Source: Cynocephalus volans
Taxonomy: Eukaryota > Chordata > Mammalia > Dermoptera > Cynocephalidae
Reading direction: 5' to 3'
Length of the DNA: 64,000 bases
NCBI RefSeq assembly: GCF_027409185.1
Contig: NC_084463.1
Coordinates: 50,028,907-50,092,906 of the forward strand
Shown: in pieces, positions 9,171 to 20,062 of the stretch
How the letters are laid out: each line of letters begins with the position of its first letter
How positions within the stretch are numbered: the stretch's first letter is position 1
Program-made: the position numbers and the translations under genes
The notes under the pieces: model-generated
The model's database searches: none
Told to the model about the DNA's origin: nothing
What the model saw: the letters and a program-made list of their open reading frames with translations, nothing else

Positions 9171-9620
9171 AAAAATAACTTTGTAAAGTTTATTGGAAAC
9201 CAAATGTGAAGATGGACATAGGAAACACCACCCCACACAGAGAAGTGCTTCAAAGTCTATTACAAATAACAAAGGAAAGAGTGAAGAAAGTGGAAACAAA
9301 GAACAAAAAGTGGATCAGTCATCTCAAAGTTACTTTCTTTGTAAGGTGGAGACAGGGAGACAGAACAATGGGAAAATAACTGATTAGTTAACAGCACGTT
9401 GCTTCAGGCTATCTCTCTTGTGTAAGGATTAAAGCAGAGGGAACTTTATCATCATACCTATAGAAGATTTAGACTGGCTGTTGTCTCTTTCTCCTGACTT
9501 CTGGCAAGGTCTGACCACAACCTAAGTGACACAGAACTTAGCCCGGGCAAGGCCATTTTGGGGGTTTGGTCTGTTGGGGCCCAGTGCAGGATCTTAGTCC
9601 GAAGCAATGGCTCTAATAAT
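9171..9620. other. Unclassified, possibly LTR-derived
   Basis: The A-rich 5' part holds a 64-codon open frame (9193-9387) without recognisable similarity. The 3' part (CCATTTTGGGGGTTTGGTCT) has the feel of an old LTR. I cannot assign a family. Confidence 0.3.
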
Positions 9621-9960
9621 TATATTTAACATTGTCACATGTGTTACATTTACATTAAAAATTTCACTATATGATGTTATAATTTTTGCTTTAAATAGTC
9701 ATATGTATTTTAAAGGAATTAAGAGTTAAAAAGTCTTTCTATATTTACCTAGATTTTTACCGTTACTGATGTTCTTCATTTTTTTCTGAAAGTCCTAGTT
9801 TGCCTCTGGTATCATTTCACTTCAGCATGAAAACTTTTTTTTTTTTTTTTTAGAATTTCTGGTACATGTTTTCTGTTAACAAATACTTAGCTTTTGTCTT
9901 CTTTTTTGATGTCTTTACCTTTTTTTGAGAATATGTTCACTGGTTTGACAGTTTTCCTCT
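9621..9960. other. AT-rich sequence, nothing recognised
   Basis: T-rich with a T run near 9836-9852 and a TTTC tract near 9962-9978. No gene or named repeat is seen. Confidence 0.5.
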
Positions 9961-10620
9961 TCTTTCTTTCTTTCTTTTTAGGTAAAGAAAGACTTTATTT
10001 GAAAGGTTTTCTGCTAGGTGAGGCTGGGGAAGGGACTATGGCAGCAGGGAGAACTGTCTGACAATGAGATCTGCAAGTGTCTCCAAGGTTATGCAAAAAG
10101 GAGTTTTCTTTCTTAGGGAGGATTAAACAAAGCTGGGAAGATCCAGGTGTTGGGGAGTGGGATGAACGGGTGGGTGGCGTGACTACAGAGAAGATCTGAG
10201 AATGTTTTAACCTGAGGTCAGCTATTTTCAGGAGGGCTCCTAAAGGTGGGGCTGTGTGCTAGCCCAGATTCAGGGGGAGCCTAAGTCTAGGGGCCTGGGA
10301 GAAGGAGAGAAACTTCACCAAAGTTTGATTAACTAGCGCTTTGTTCTGGTTTTGACTCCATGGGCTACTTCAGTACGGCCAGCCTTTTTTGTGACAGAGC
10401 ATGGGGATCTGGAGGGCCTGTGTCTGGCCTTGTCACAGGGAAACAAGAGGACATCCAGGAGTCCTCTGGATGAGACATGCAGAGGGGCAGTTCTGTGCAA
10501 TGAACTGAATTCCAGAACACAAAGGGTAGGGGGATTTCTTAACCTTAACCTGCTTTCCAGGATTACCAGTCTTTGGTAAAATTCAACATTGTCAGTCCCC
10601 CATTTTGTTCAAGATGAATA
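9961..10620. other. Unclassified repeat-like sequence, possible reversed LTR
   Basis: It opens with AAAGAAAGACTTTATTTG (a reversed AATAAAGTC-like signal) and closes with CAGTCCCCCATTTTGTTCAA. Both hint at a minus-strand LTR of about 0.65 kb. The internal open frame at 10352-10579 resembles nothing known to me. Confidence 0.3.
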
Positions 10621-10700
10621 GTATCTTTTGTCACTGAACAACTCAGGATCATAAATCTCCTGAGTCAGATGAAGTGGGGTCTAAGAAACAGTTTCCCGAT

Positions 10701-11112
10701 TGTCTTAGTCTGTTTTGTGTTGCTATAAGAGAATACCTGAGACTGGGTAATTTATAAAGAAGAGAGGTTTATTGGGCTTATGATTCTGGGACAGCTGCAT
10801 CTGGCACAGGCCTCAGGCTGCTTCTACTAATGATGGAAAGTGGCAGGCAGCCAGTGGGTACAAGCAGATCACATGGCAACAGGAAGCGAGAGAGAGAGAG
10901 AGAGAGAGAGGAGGTGCCAGGGTCTTTTAAACAACCAGCTCTCGCAGGAACAAATAGAGTAAGAACTCACTCAGGCCCCCCTCCCCCAGGGAGAGCATTA
11001 ATCCATTCATGAGGGATCCACCCCCATGACTCAAAAGGCTCCCAACACTGCCACAGTGGGGATCAGATTTCTACATGAGTTTTGGTGGGAACAACACAAC
11101 TAAAATCTATTA
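10701..11112 (-). mobile_element. MaLR/MLT-type LTR, minus strand
   Basis: It starts TGTCTTAGTCTGTTTTGTG and has GAATACCTGAGACTGGGTAA, GGGACAGCTGCATCTGGC, CATTAATCCATTCATGAGGG and CCAACACTGCCACAGTGGGG. It is the closest relative in the window of the LTR at 32585-32984: both carry the unusual GGGACAGCTGCATCT block in place of the usual GGAGGCTGGGAAGTCC. Confidence 0.8.
10887..10910. repeat. (GA)n microsatellite inside the LTR
   Basis: About 12 GA units expanding the natural purine tract of the LTR at 10701-11112. The sister LTR at 32585 has only a short AAGAGAGG at the same place. Confidence 0.85.
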
Positions 11113-11243
11113 CTCATGTTATTGCTGTTCCTGAAAAATCAGTTGAACCATTTGTTAAGTGGTAGTGGTGAAGATTAGTTGTCTTAGGGTCAGGCATGTT
11201 AAAAGATGAGTGCTTCAAATGAAACAGGAATCTTAATATAAAA

Positions 11244-11322
11244 GGTTGTAGGTAGCTAGCTGATAACACCAAGGTCAAGTGTTCAGATCCCCATACTGGC
11301 CAACCACTAAAAAAGAAAAAAA
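11244..11322 (+). mobile_element. tRNA-Ile-derived SINE (CYN-like)
   Basis: AGCTGATAACACCAAGGTCA has the tRNA-Ile anticodon-loop context (TGATAAC). GTTCAGATCCCCATACTGG resembles the T-arm/B-box and acceptor 3' strand. An A-rich tail (AAAAAAGAAAAAAAG) follows. The 5' arm is degraded. It is not a functional tRNA gene because the acceptor stem does not pair and the body is SINE-like. Confidence 0.75.
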
Positions 11323-11668
11323 GTTATAAGCAGGTCTAAGAGGTTGGTGGATAAATATCTTTCAATGATGCAGCCCTCTATTGAGTTCCTTGAAGTGAAG
11401 ATGTAGATGCTGTTGGTGATGCTGTCCATAGTCATAGCAGCTGCTTGAATAAGGGCATGTATGACCTGAGCTTTTTGCCAGACTTCCCGGTTGGCTCAGA
11501 CAGTGGCTGGTCCAGAGACAAATCCAGCCCAGGTGTGGACTGCTGCAGTGATGAGTCTTTCGAAGTATGTATCAAGTCACTGAGTTTTAACTTTTGGTGC
11601 TTCTTCAGATCCTGGGGGAAGAGACCAGCTACCAGGCAACCTAGAGTTCCAGTAAGGATCTGAGCATC
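11323..11668. other. No feature recognised
   Basis: Unremarkable sequence. The 72-codon frame at 11445-11663 has no recognisable similarity. Confidence 0.4.
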
Positions 11669-11671
11669 AGT

Positions 11672-11800
11672 ATTTAATTAGTTTTAGAGGCTGGGAAGTC
11701 CATGGTCTGCGTGGTGCATCTGGTGAGGGCCTTGTGGGTGGGAAATCTCTACAGGGTCCTGTGACAATGCAGGCAATCACATGGTGAGGATCTTTTTTCT
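11672..11800 (-). mobile_element. MaLR LTR fragment
   Basis: GAGGCTGGGAAGTCCATGGT, GCATCTGGTGAGGGCCTTG and ATCACATGGTGAGG match the middle of the minus-oriented MaLR LTRs. Both ends are missing. Confidence 0.65.
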
Positions 11801-11820
11801 CACTTTAAAAATGTATCCCA

Positions 11821-11932
11821 CTAGTTTCTTTGGCTTCCTTGGTTTCTTTTTTGTGACTGTCCAGTATGAGGATCCAAACCCTTGACTCTGGTGTTAGAAC
11901 ACTGCACTCTAACGGCTTCCTCAGTTCACACA
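11821..11932 (-). mobile_element. tRNA-Ile-derived SINE (CYN-like), minus strand
   Basis: On the minus strand it reads GAAGCCGTTAGAGTGCAGTG, then TTCTAACACCAGAGTCAAGG, GTTTGGATCCTCATACTGG, and an A-rich tail. It keeps the A-box side (TTAGAG) that the copy at 11244 has lost, and it shares the same T-arm and 3' end. Confidence 0.7.
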
Positions 11933-11939
11933 TTGTGCC

Positions 11940-12430
11940 CTTGTGTGTAATGCGTTGTTTTCCTCTGGCGGCATTCAAGATTCTCTCTTTGTCTTAGGTT
12001 TTCAGCAGTTTGGCTATATGAACCCAGTCATGGTTTTGTTTCTATTTATCCTACGTGGGGTACACTGAATTTCTGAAACCTGTGCATTCATATCTTTCAC
12101 CAAATTGAGAAATATTTTGGTCATTATTTCTCCAAATATTATTCTGTGCCATTCTCTTCCTGAAATTGTGTAATGTGCACTTATAGTATATTAGACATAT
12201 GGATATTATCCTGGTCTTTGAGGCTCTGTTATAATTTTTTCCAACTTTTTTTCAGATTGGATAATTTCTATTGCTTTGTTTTCAAGTTAATTGACTTTTC
12301 CCTCTGTTTTCTTATTCGGCTGTTGGAATCATTCATTTTGTTTGTTTGTTTTAATTTCAGAACTAAATAGTTATGGAATTTTCATTTGATTATTTTTATA
12401 TTTTTTATCTCCACTGCACTTCCCTGCCTT
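11940..12430 (-). mobile_element. Old L1 (L1M) 3' UTR fragment, minus strand
   Basis: Blocks such as AAATATTTTGGTCATTATTT, TTCTCCAAATATT, CAGATTGGATAATTTCTATT and TTTCAAGTTAATTGAC follow, in reverse, the 3' region of old mammalian L1M elements as I remember it. It is diverged, with no open frame of note. Confidence 0.65.
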
Positions 12431-13010
12431 TCCATCCACTAGAGGTAAGCAGGCATGTGAGAATAATTACTTTTTAGAACTATGGCTTTATTATCCTTCT
12501 AGTACTGCTGTACTTCTGGGGGTAAATTTCCACAAGGAAAGCGGCTGATCTACTCACCCACCCTCCTACTCTCTACTGCACATGATTTATCATAAAGATA
12601 TCAAGTCTTTGACACATATGTTTAAAAAATGGGAGTACCAAAATTCATTATTGTTTTTCTCAGATCAGTGTTCTCTGATCTACCAATAGACCATTCTCAC
12701 AGAATCTGATGCTTTTCATGGTACTCAAGGGGCAGATTGTACATGATGTTCATGGAGGGGCTGTCAGTGGGGGAGAGCAGAGGAGGAAGTCTCATTGTGC
12801 ATATTCAGTACAGTCTTTACAGCTTTATCTCAAAGGATGACCAAGACCTTGTTCTGTTTATTATTCTATTTAATAACCAGACTTTTATTACTCTTAAGTC
12901 TCCATTGTTTGATTTTTGTCTTAATTGGCTCCTTTTTTTTTTTTCTCAAGGACATATCAGGAAGATATATATATAAATTTTAAAAATCTGGACCTATATG
13001 TATTTTTAAA
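12431..13010. other. AT-rich sequence, nothing firm
   Basis: No recognised exon or named repeat. It lies between two minus-strand L1M pieces and could be more diverged L1. Confidence 0.35.
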
Positions 13011-13520
13011 GCACTTCCTTTTTATGTTCACATAGCTGTGCAACCATCACCACTATCTAATACTATCTAATTCCAGAACACTTCCAGGAGACACCCTGCA
13101 TCCATTTGAAGTCACTCTTCATTCCCCCTTCCCCCAGCCCCAGCAATGTCTAGTCTACTTTCTGTACTACAGATCCGCATTTTCCAAACATATCAATGGA
13201 ATCATATAATATATGACCTTTTATAACTGGCTTCTTTCATTGAGCATTATGTTGTCAAGATTTATCCATGTTGTAGCATGTATCAGAACTATTAATTTTT
13301 TTTGACTAATAATATTCCATTATATGGATATACCACATCTTGTTTTTCATTCGTCTGTTGGTAGACATTTGGATTGTTTCCACTTTTTGGCTGTTATGAA
13401 TAATGCTGCTGTGAACATTTCTGTGCAAGATTTTGTGTGCACATATGTTTTCATTTCTCTTGGGTATACATCTAGAAGTGGAGTTGCTGAATTCTAAGCC
13501 CTTTCTTAGAAATTTATTCT
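13011..13520 (-). mobile_element. L1M 3' end fragment, minus strand
   Basis: CTGTGCAACCATCACCACTA, ATTCCATTATATGGATATAC, AATAATGCTGCTGTGAACAT and GGGTATACATCTAGAAGTGG are the reversed 3' region of an old L1. The spacing is normal, but the copy is strongly diverged. Confidence 0.8.
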
Positions 13521-13756
13521 GTTAAGTGTCCCATATGAGAGATAACACAACTAATGATAATATTTTGGAGTTATAACTCTTTCCTAAAAATTAAATGAAT
13601 ATTTCTTTGTAATCATTTTTTCCCCCTACATAGATTGTAGAGAATTTTTTTCTTTTTCATAAATCCAGACAGCCTACAGAAGTGTGGACTTGGGGAGAAC
13701 AGATTTCACAATATGCTTTCTGACTGCTCTCTTTCTAGTGGCCTTTGTTTGTGTTA

Positions 13757-13799
<43 letters not shown>

Positions 13800-14710
13800 A
13801 TTCATTTTCATCAACCTTACTTTTAGTGGTCTTCGGTGGAAAGTCTTTTTAGAGAATTGTCTTCTAAGACTCTGGCACTGGGTTTTGGAGATAAATTTTC
13901 ATCTTTTCTGTGTTCTTTTTTTCACAGTTACTTTAGTTTTAGTGGGAAGTTAAGACTGGAACAGAGATACATCTTAAGTACCTGCTATTGAAACCAGATG
14001 TTGGGGTTCCTCTTTTTTAAGGGGTTCGTTCATATTCTGACTGTAACAGTGGACCTATACTTAGAGCATTAAGAAGAGTCCCCACAAATTGGCAGGAAGC
14101 AGAACCCACTGTTCAGAGTATAGCTTGGACCAGGCGGTAGCATGGAATTTTCACGGGATGTTTTGTTTAGTACTTTTCCAGGGCATTTTACTGTGACCCT
14201 TTTCTGGTGTAGTTGACCTTAGTTTTTAAAACCCTTCAAAAATAAACACCCAGGGTGGAATGTGAGTTTCTATTAGCTACCAAAAGCCTAGTTTGGAAAC
14301 AGTCTATACGTTAAAAGGATGTTCAAGGACAACGAACAGACTCATTGCAGCACACGGCTCTGTGGAAGGCATCGTGGAGATGCATCCGGGGAGGACAGAG
14401 CCGAGTGCAGACCTCAGCTGCACACTGGCCAGTCTCAGAAAGTCACCATTCTTTTCACTATTAGTCTGAGACACTAACTGCTTATTTAGATTTACTAAGC
14501 TTATTCATTTAGCTTTCTCACTAGAAGTATTTTTTTTAATGTTCTCCTTTATTTCAATAATATATTGTCAAATGCACTGCTGGAAAAATAGGAAAACGCT
14601 TCTTGCATTTTCCCACAGTTTTTCATGTCAGATATTGTACAATCTTTATTTTATATCACTAGAAGGTGTGCTCCTTGAGGAAAATAATTAGAGTTCAGGA
14701 GCTGATATAT
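13521..14710. other. No gene recognised
   Basis: The stretch holds a GT microsatellite at 13762-13794 and otherwise unassigned AT-rich sequence. The 89-codon frame over 13684-13953 runs through the GT repeat and is not credible as a gene. Confidence 0.45.
13762..13794. repeat. (GT)n microsatellite
   Basis: About 16 GT units in an otherwise T-rich context. Confidence 0.9.
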
Positions 14711-14714
14711 TGTG

Positions 14715-15190
14715 TGGCTCATTCTATCCTCGGGACATATTTGCTAATTATGTACAACGTGCCAATCCCTCTCTAGACCTTGGGGACAGGAAGGTTGCCA
14801 CGATGGACAGTCACGTGATAGGCACGTGCAGCCGATTGTCCAGGACAGCGGACCAAGAGCAAGCAGCAGCAGGATGCGCCACGTACTGTCCGCGGGCCGC
14901 ACTCGGTGCCGTGGACGAGGCAGGGCGCAGGGCCCAGGGAGCCTCTGGACCAAGAGTCGTTTATGCTGACACCTGAAGAAAGTGTCATTAGGCGAGAGGA
15001 GGCCGGGAGGGTGTCTTAGCCAGGAGGAAGGGCACGAGAGAGGCTGGCAGGTCCAAGGGGGAGGCTGAGGTGTCCAGCGGTGGGAAGAGTGCGGGAAACT
15101 CGCTTAGGAAGATGTGCGGAGTCGGACCCGGACGGACATGCGGCCGGAGGCAGGACTGTACCGACGCCACTCTCCTGGCGGTGGATAAGC
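14715..15190 (+). repeat. Ancient mammalian interspersed repeat (same family as 26540-27185)
   Basis: It begins with the diverged motif AATTATGTACAACGTGCCAA and is followed by purine- and G-rich sequence (AGGAGGAAGGGCACGAGAGA, GGCAGGTCCAAGGGGGAGG). The order resembles an old repeat that begins with a 'TACTATGTGCCAG' motif. It is CpG-rich for a repeat (for example 14876-14935). Confidence 0.4.
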
Positions 15191-15885
15191 TCCAGGGACA
15201 GCATTAGACGTGGAGGACAATGGGTGGAGGTAGATTAGAAACACCAGGGTAAAGACACGTACGACCCTGAACTGCCAAAAGCAAGAATAAGAAGGCAAAG
15301 AAGAAAATTTCATTTTCCATGACCCTAATTTATGTGATAAATTTTTTTTTGCCAAATACAATAAAGTCTGAATGACCGCAGAACATAGTGGAAACATTAT
15401 TTCTGAAGTTTCCTGTTAGGCCACTTTTTCCAGAAGTAGGTGGCGCTATTCCGATGCGTCCCATCAGTGATCCATTACATGGGCCCCTGTGGCCTGGGGC
15501 CGCTGGGGAACCGCAGGCTTCCTGACCTACGTGACAGCGTGGAGGGGTGCTGGGCGCAAGCAGAAACCCCAAAGGCATCTTGATAAGGACATCTTGATGG
15601 CAGCTTGATAAGATAAAGACATCTGGATAACATCTGCCAGGTGTCACCCAGCTTTGAGGTTGCTGTTCACAGTGCACACATGCGTACATTTATCCACATA
15701 AAGTCTCATTCACGATACAAACACTCGTGACACGTAGGGGTCTACTGTGTGACCAGCAGCCCTCCTGTCAACCACAAGGGAGGAAGCAGGATATGATTTC
15801 ACATACCACTGTTAATCATCTAGAAAAGTAATGGAAATAAGCTCTCAATTAGAATAACAATAGAACTGTAGCGTTTCTAGAAAAT
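15191..15885. other. No feature recognised
   Basis: Short frames on both strands without similarity. A local repetition near 15570-15625 (CATCTTGATAAGGACATC, repeated with changes) is a short imperfect tandem. Confidence 0.4.
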
Positions 15886-17060
15886 TACCTAGCAAAGAAT
15901 GGAGCACATCTTTAGCGGGTAAAATTAGAAACTGTTTTAAAAAGTTTTAGAAAGACCTGGGGGAAAAAGGACACATATGGTATACTCATGAATAGGATAA
16001 CTAATAATGATAAAAGTGTTAATTTTTCCAGATAAGTTTATACATTTAATTCAGTTTCAATTAAAATCCCAACAGATGTTTGCGGACATTTAGGAAACTG
16101 ATCCTGAAATTTATATGAAAGAATAAGGGTCCACAAAAAGCTTAGACAATTTTGAAAAAGTGGAGCAGGGAGTGGAGTGCAGCCCACGTTACAAAGCCAT
16201 GATCAGGAAAAACATGGGTCTCTGTGGTAGCTGACCGGGACTCCAGAGGAGCAGACAAGAAGACACGTGTCAGGAAGCCTGGTGTGTGCTAGCAGAGGCC
16301 ACGTGAACTGGTGGGAAGCGTGTCTTATTTGCTGATGGTTCTTGGAAAGCTGGTTCTATATTTTAAGAAAAACAATGTTAAATCCCATTTAACTTCTAAT
16401 ACAAAGGTGAAAACCCTAAATGTGAAATGCAAAATTGTAAATCAAACAGAAGAAAATGTAGGAGTGCATCTTTCTGACTTTCACGTAGGACTAACTTCTT
16501 TAAAAAGAGGCCAAAGGAAAAAACCACAAAAGGAAAATAGATGGCTTTTATTATATCATAATCAAACATTTCTATTCTATAAAGAACAACAAAGACAAAA
16601 TTAAAAAATGGATGATGGGCTCGATGAGTATGTTTGCAATGTCCAACGCTAACAAGCAATCAATATTTAGCTATCAAAAAATCAGAAAGAAAAATACAGC
16701 AAACCCAGTAGAAAATGGACAAAGGGTGGAAATAGACATTTTGCAGAAGAAGAAAACTGAATGGTTAATAAGCATGCAAAGAGATGCTTAACTTTTCTAG
16801 TGAATGAGAAATGCAAAATAAAACAACAGGAAGATACAGCTTTGACCCTACATGTTGCAAAAATTATAAAACTGATTCATATTAAGTGCTGGTGAAGCTA
16901 TAAGGAATAGGCAGTCTTCAAACACTGTCAGTTACAGCTTCAGCTGGTTACCCAGATATGACAGCATCTAAATAACATTAAGCATGTACATATTTCTGTG
17001 GCCCAGGATGCCAGTTACACATTGCAGAAAAAAACTTGTACGAGTCCATGAAGAGATGTG
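15886..17060 (+). mobile_element. L1M fragment (ORF2 3' part), sense
   Basis: TCAATTAAAATCCCAACAG, CACAAAAAGCTTAGACAATT, CCCAGTAGAAAATGGACAAA and ATGCAAAGAGATGCTTAAC correspond, in order, to the 3' third of ORF2 in old L1 elements (reverse transcriptase distal part). The reading frame is destroyed. Members of this age class are immobile. Confidence 0.7.
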
Positions 17061-17771
17061 AACAGACATGTTTATTGGATCATAGTTTGTGTTTTCAAGG
17101 AGTTAGAGGTAAGCTGGTGGCCATAAGTAGGGAAATTGAGGAAATTTAACCCATGGGGTTCATTTGTAGGATATTGTGCAGTAGCCAGAAATGGCGCAAT
17201 AGGATTTACATACAGATCGCAGAACACACTGCGGACGGGGTTAAAATTTATTTCACAATATTAGGTAGGTTAAAAATATACACACAGTAAAACACTATAT
17301 ATATATTTAAAACACATGTACAAATAAATTAACTTATGGAAAATTTATTAGAACTATATATAAATTAAATAGAAGAGTATAGGTGTGTGTGGGGAAAAGT
17401 AATGATAATGAAAAACAAAAAGTAGAAAATATAAAATAAAATAAGAGAAGCCTTGTGTGAGCAAAGATGTGTGAAAGGAGCTAAGGAATAATATCTTCCA
17501 ATTAATGCACCTGTGGTCTAAGTAGAAACACAAAATAAAATAAAAACAGAGCAAGAAACCTCAAAGACATAATAAAGAAGAAAAATTTCTTAAAGGAATA
17601 TGGAGTCTACAGATTAAAATAGCGCCTTATGTCCCGAAAGAAAAAGGACAAAATGACCTGTAAGATATCCTGGTTCATCTATCGCACACAAATACTGATA
17701 GTCAACTCTGTACCCCATAAATATGGGTAAATTAAAAAATAGAATAAAAATCTTAAAATTAAAAAAAAAAG
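17061..17771 (+). mobile_element. Probable L1M 3' UTR with poly(A) tail
   Basis: A-rich sequence continues the L1M piece. Positions 17690-17735 (GTCAACTCTGTACCCCATAA) resemble the end of an L1M 3' UTR, and an A10 tail sits at about 17761-17770. Confidence 0.5.
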
Positions 17772-17814
17772 TTCTGGTCATACTACAGGGCTGGACAGGG
17801 ACAGAACTCTGAAT

Positions 17815-18240
17815 GAAAACAGACAAACAAACAACACAGAAGAGAAAACATGTTGGCCTCAGACTTAGCAGCAACTTGTCCATGAAAAGATGGTGGAGAA
17901 ACGTCAAGAAGGAAAGGAAAGAATTCTACACAGAGCTTAGTTCAAGTGCAATTCAAGTACAAAGGCAACAGATATTTTCAGTTATTTGTAAACTCAGGAA
18001 ATACGGGATGAGCCCTTCTTGGAACTAGTTGGTGAAGACGTCGAGCACAACAAGAGATAAAAAGAGGAAGGATTGAGAACAGAATTAAGGATGAATATCC
18101 ACAGAGATTCTGGTTGTGGGACTGAGTGTCAGCATCACACAGCTCGACGACGCAGGCTGTGGAGTGACACGGAGCAGGCGGTGGGGTGGAAGGACCCCCA
18201 GCTCTCCCCGACTCCACAGTGAGGGCAGGGAAGACTATAT
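17815..18240 (+). mobile_element. L1M/HAL1-like fragment, sense
   Basis: GGCCTCAGACTTAGCAGCAA, GAAAAGATGGTGGAGAAACG and AGTTGGTGAAGACGTCGAGC line up with the distal part of the L1M/HAL1 ORF1 region as I recall it. A better-preserved relative lies at about 61740-62700. Confidence 0.45.
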
Positions 18241-19688
18241 CTGAAGCACATAAATCAAATAACAGATGAAAATATACAGCTATGTAAAAGCAACAGTGAT
18301 GTAAAATAATGGTTTATGTAATCAAAATTAGGAAGGGGGGGAAAGCAGATGAGATGGGGGAGGTGTAATGTGCAAACTTATTGATCTTTCATGGTTGGGA
18401 ATCTATAGAAATAATCTAACACTGGAAAATCAAGAAATGGAGCTGAAACGTGTACTGATGGAAGTTAAAACAGTGGTCATTAGAAAAACTCAAATCACAC
18501 TAGGTGAGTTAATCACCTGGAAGAAAATGAAGTTGTGGTTACATGGTGGAATTTCAGAAATAGTGATATCAGCAGTTGTGCTAACTTTCCTGATCTATAC
18601 TCTGGGGATAACAGGAAATTTAACCTTCACATAGGCGTGTGGAAATGGCCATTGTTCCTAAGGTGAGTGCCTCTGAGTCTGCCTATGAAAGGAAACACTC
18701 CCTTTGATATTGGGGCTTCTTGGTGTGCAGCAGACAGAACAGGCCCCGGTCACTAAGCAGTTCCAGCCTCCAAGGTCTTCTTTTGGGACAGCAGAATAGG
18801 GTAAAATAAAAGGTCAGTATGAGATAACAGGAAGAATAAAATCTCCTGTAATGCCTGTAGATCTGGGTATTTCTAATTCATTAAAGGATTTCTCAGATAA
18901 GGGTCCCCATGGTGCAGTCAGTGAGTGAGGGAATTGAAGTCCCTGCTTGAGATTCTTTTTTGTTACTTTGGGATTATGATTGCCAGATCAAATACAGGAC
19001 TCTCAGTTAAATTTGAATTTCAGATAAACAATGAATACTTTTTTAGTTTATATTTCATGCAATATTTGGGATATTCTTATATTAAAATTATTTCTTGTTT
19101 AACTGAAATTCAAATGTAACTGGGTATTTTGTGTTATTTGCTAAATATACCAGCCTTATTTGGGATATATGGGAAGTTGCTGGAGGAAATCAAAAGAAAT
19201 GAATCATCTTTCAGAAGCATAAATGATATTTTCTGAAGCTGATCAAAATTACCAAATGCTTTGGTAATATACGTTCCTGGAAACAAAAGAGATTATACTG
19301 CAAAAACATGGTCTGTTTGATCAAGTTTTCCTCAGTTGGACAAAGCTTCCTTTCCTTAGTTGGACAAAGCTGTCATACTTGGTGACAGTGGGTGATTTTT
19401 TACAATTTCATGAGTTGACTTTGTCCTCTGAAACATGAATCCAGTTGTACCTTTTGTTTCTTCTCTTTGGCCCATAGGCTCTCCTCTTTAATCAATGAAA
19501 CAAATGAACAAAGTGAACCTTCTCTCTTCTCTTTAAGAAGGTGGAATCTCCATTTCTTTCTCAAGGAGGTCATGGGGCAAAGCTAAATGGATAATAGAGA
19601 AAATTATCACAGTACTAGATGAAATCCTTCAGTGAGAATAAAGTTTGTTTTTTGGGGTGGGGGGACGTTGCTAGTTTGGGGATGATTC
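18241..19688. other. No gene recognised
   Basis: AT-rich. The open frames at 18368-18634 and 18925-19119 lack similarity to known families. A short direct repetition, AGTTGGACAAAGCTTCC and AGTTGGACAAAGCTGTC, lies at about 19333-19372. Confidence 0.45.
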
Positions 19689-20062
19689 TTTTTTTTCTGA
19701 TGGGAAGTAGGGTTTATTGGTTGGCGTGAGTAGGGAGGGGGCAGCACGGGGAAAGCCCACATGAGTGCAGAGCCTGCCACTTGTCCAGGTTGCCATGGTT
19801 GAGGATGTATTTGACCCCAAACCCATCCAGGATGAGCTTCTTCTGAGCCACCATGTCTTCAAATTCCTCCGCATTAAACTTAGTAAAGCCCCACTTTAAG
19901 ATGTGGATCTTGAATTTGAACTTGGCCATGTGTAGGGCCCCAATCACAAGCTCCTTATTCTGCAGCTTGGTACAAATGGACATGATAGCTTGGCCAATGT
20001 GAACCCTGGCCACTGTGTCCTGGGACTTTCCAAAGGTACCCCACATACCAGTCTGGAGCCTA
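19689..20062 (-). pseudogene. RPL10: RPL10 (uL16) processed pseudogene, 5'-truncated
   Basis: On the minus strand an open frame (20046 to 19714) reads [37 protein letters not shown] and LDKWQALHS, the C-terminal third of large-subunit ribosomal protein L10. The PGRQ of the KFKFPGRQKIHI motif is missing and WGFTKFNA is preceded by LK, so small in-frame losses are present. The normal stop after ALHS reads TGT (about 19759-19761), so translation would run on. There is no intron. An AATAAA (plus 19713-19718) and an A8 tail (plus 19689-19696) mark the 3' end, typical of an L1-mediated retrocopy. Upstream of about 20062 RPL10 similarity stops, so roughly the first two thirds are absent. I saw no clear target site duplication. 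Confidence 0.88.

Noticed and set aside
11244..11322. Possible tRNA-Ile gene
   Set aside because: The acceptor and D arms are not intact and the sequence ends in a SINE-type A-rich tail.
13684..13953. 89-codon frame with a hydrophobic VCVCVC stretch resembling a membrane segment
   Set aside because: The stretch is a translation of the (GT)n microsatellite.
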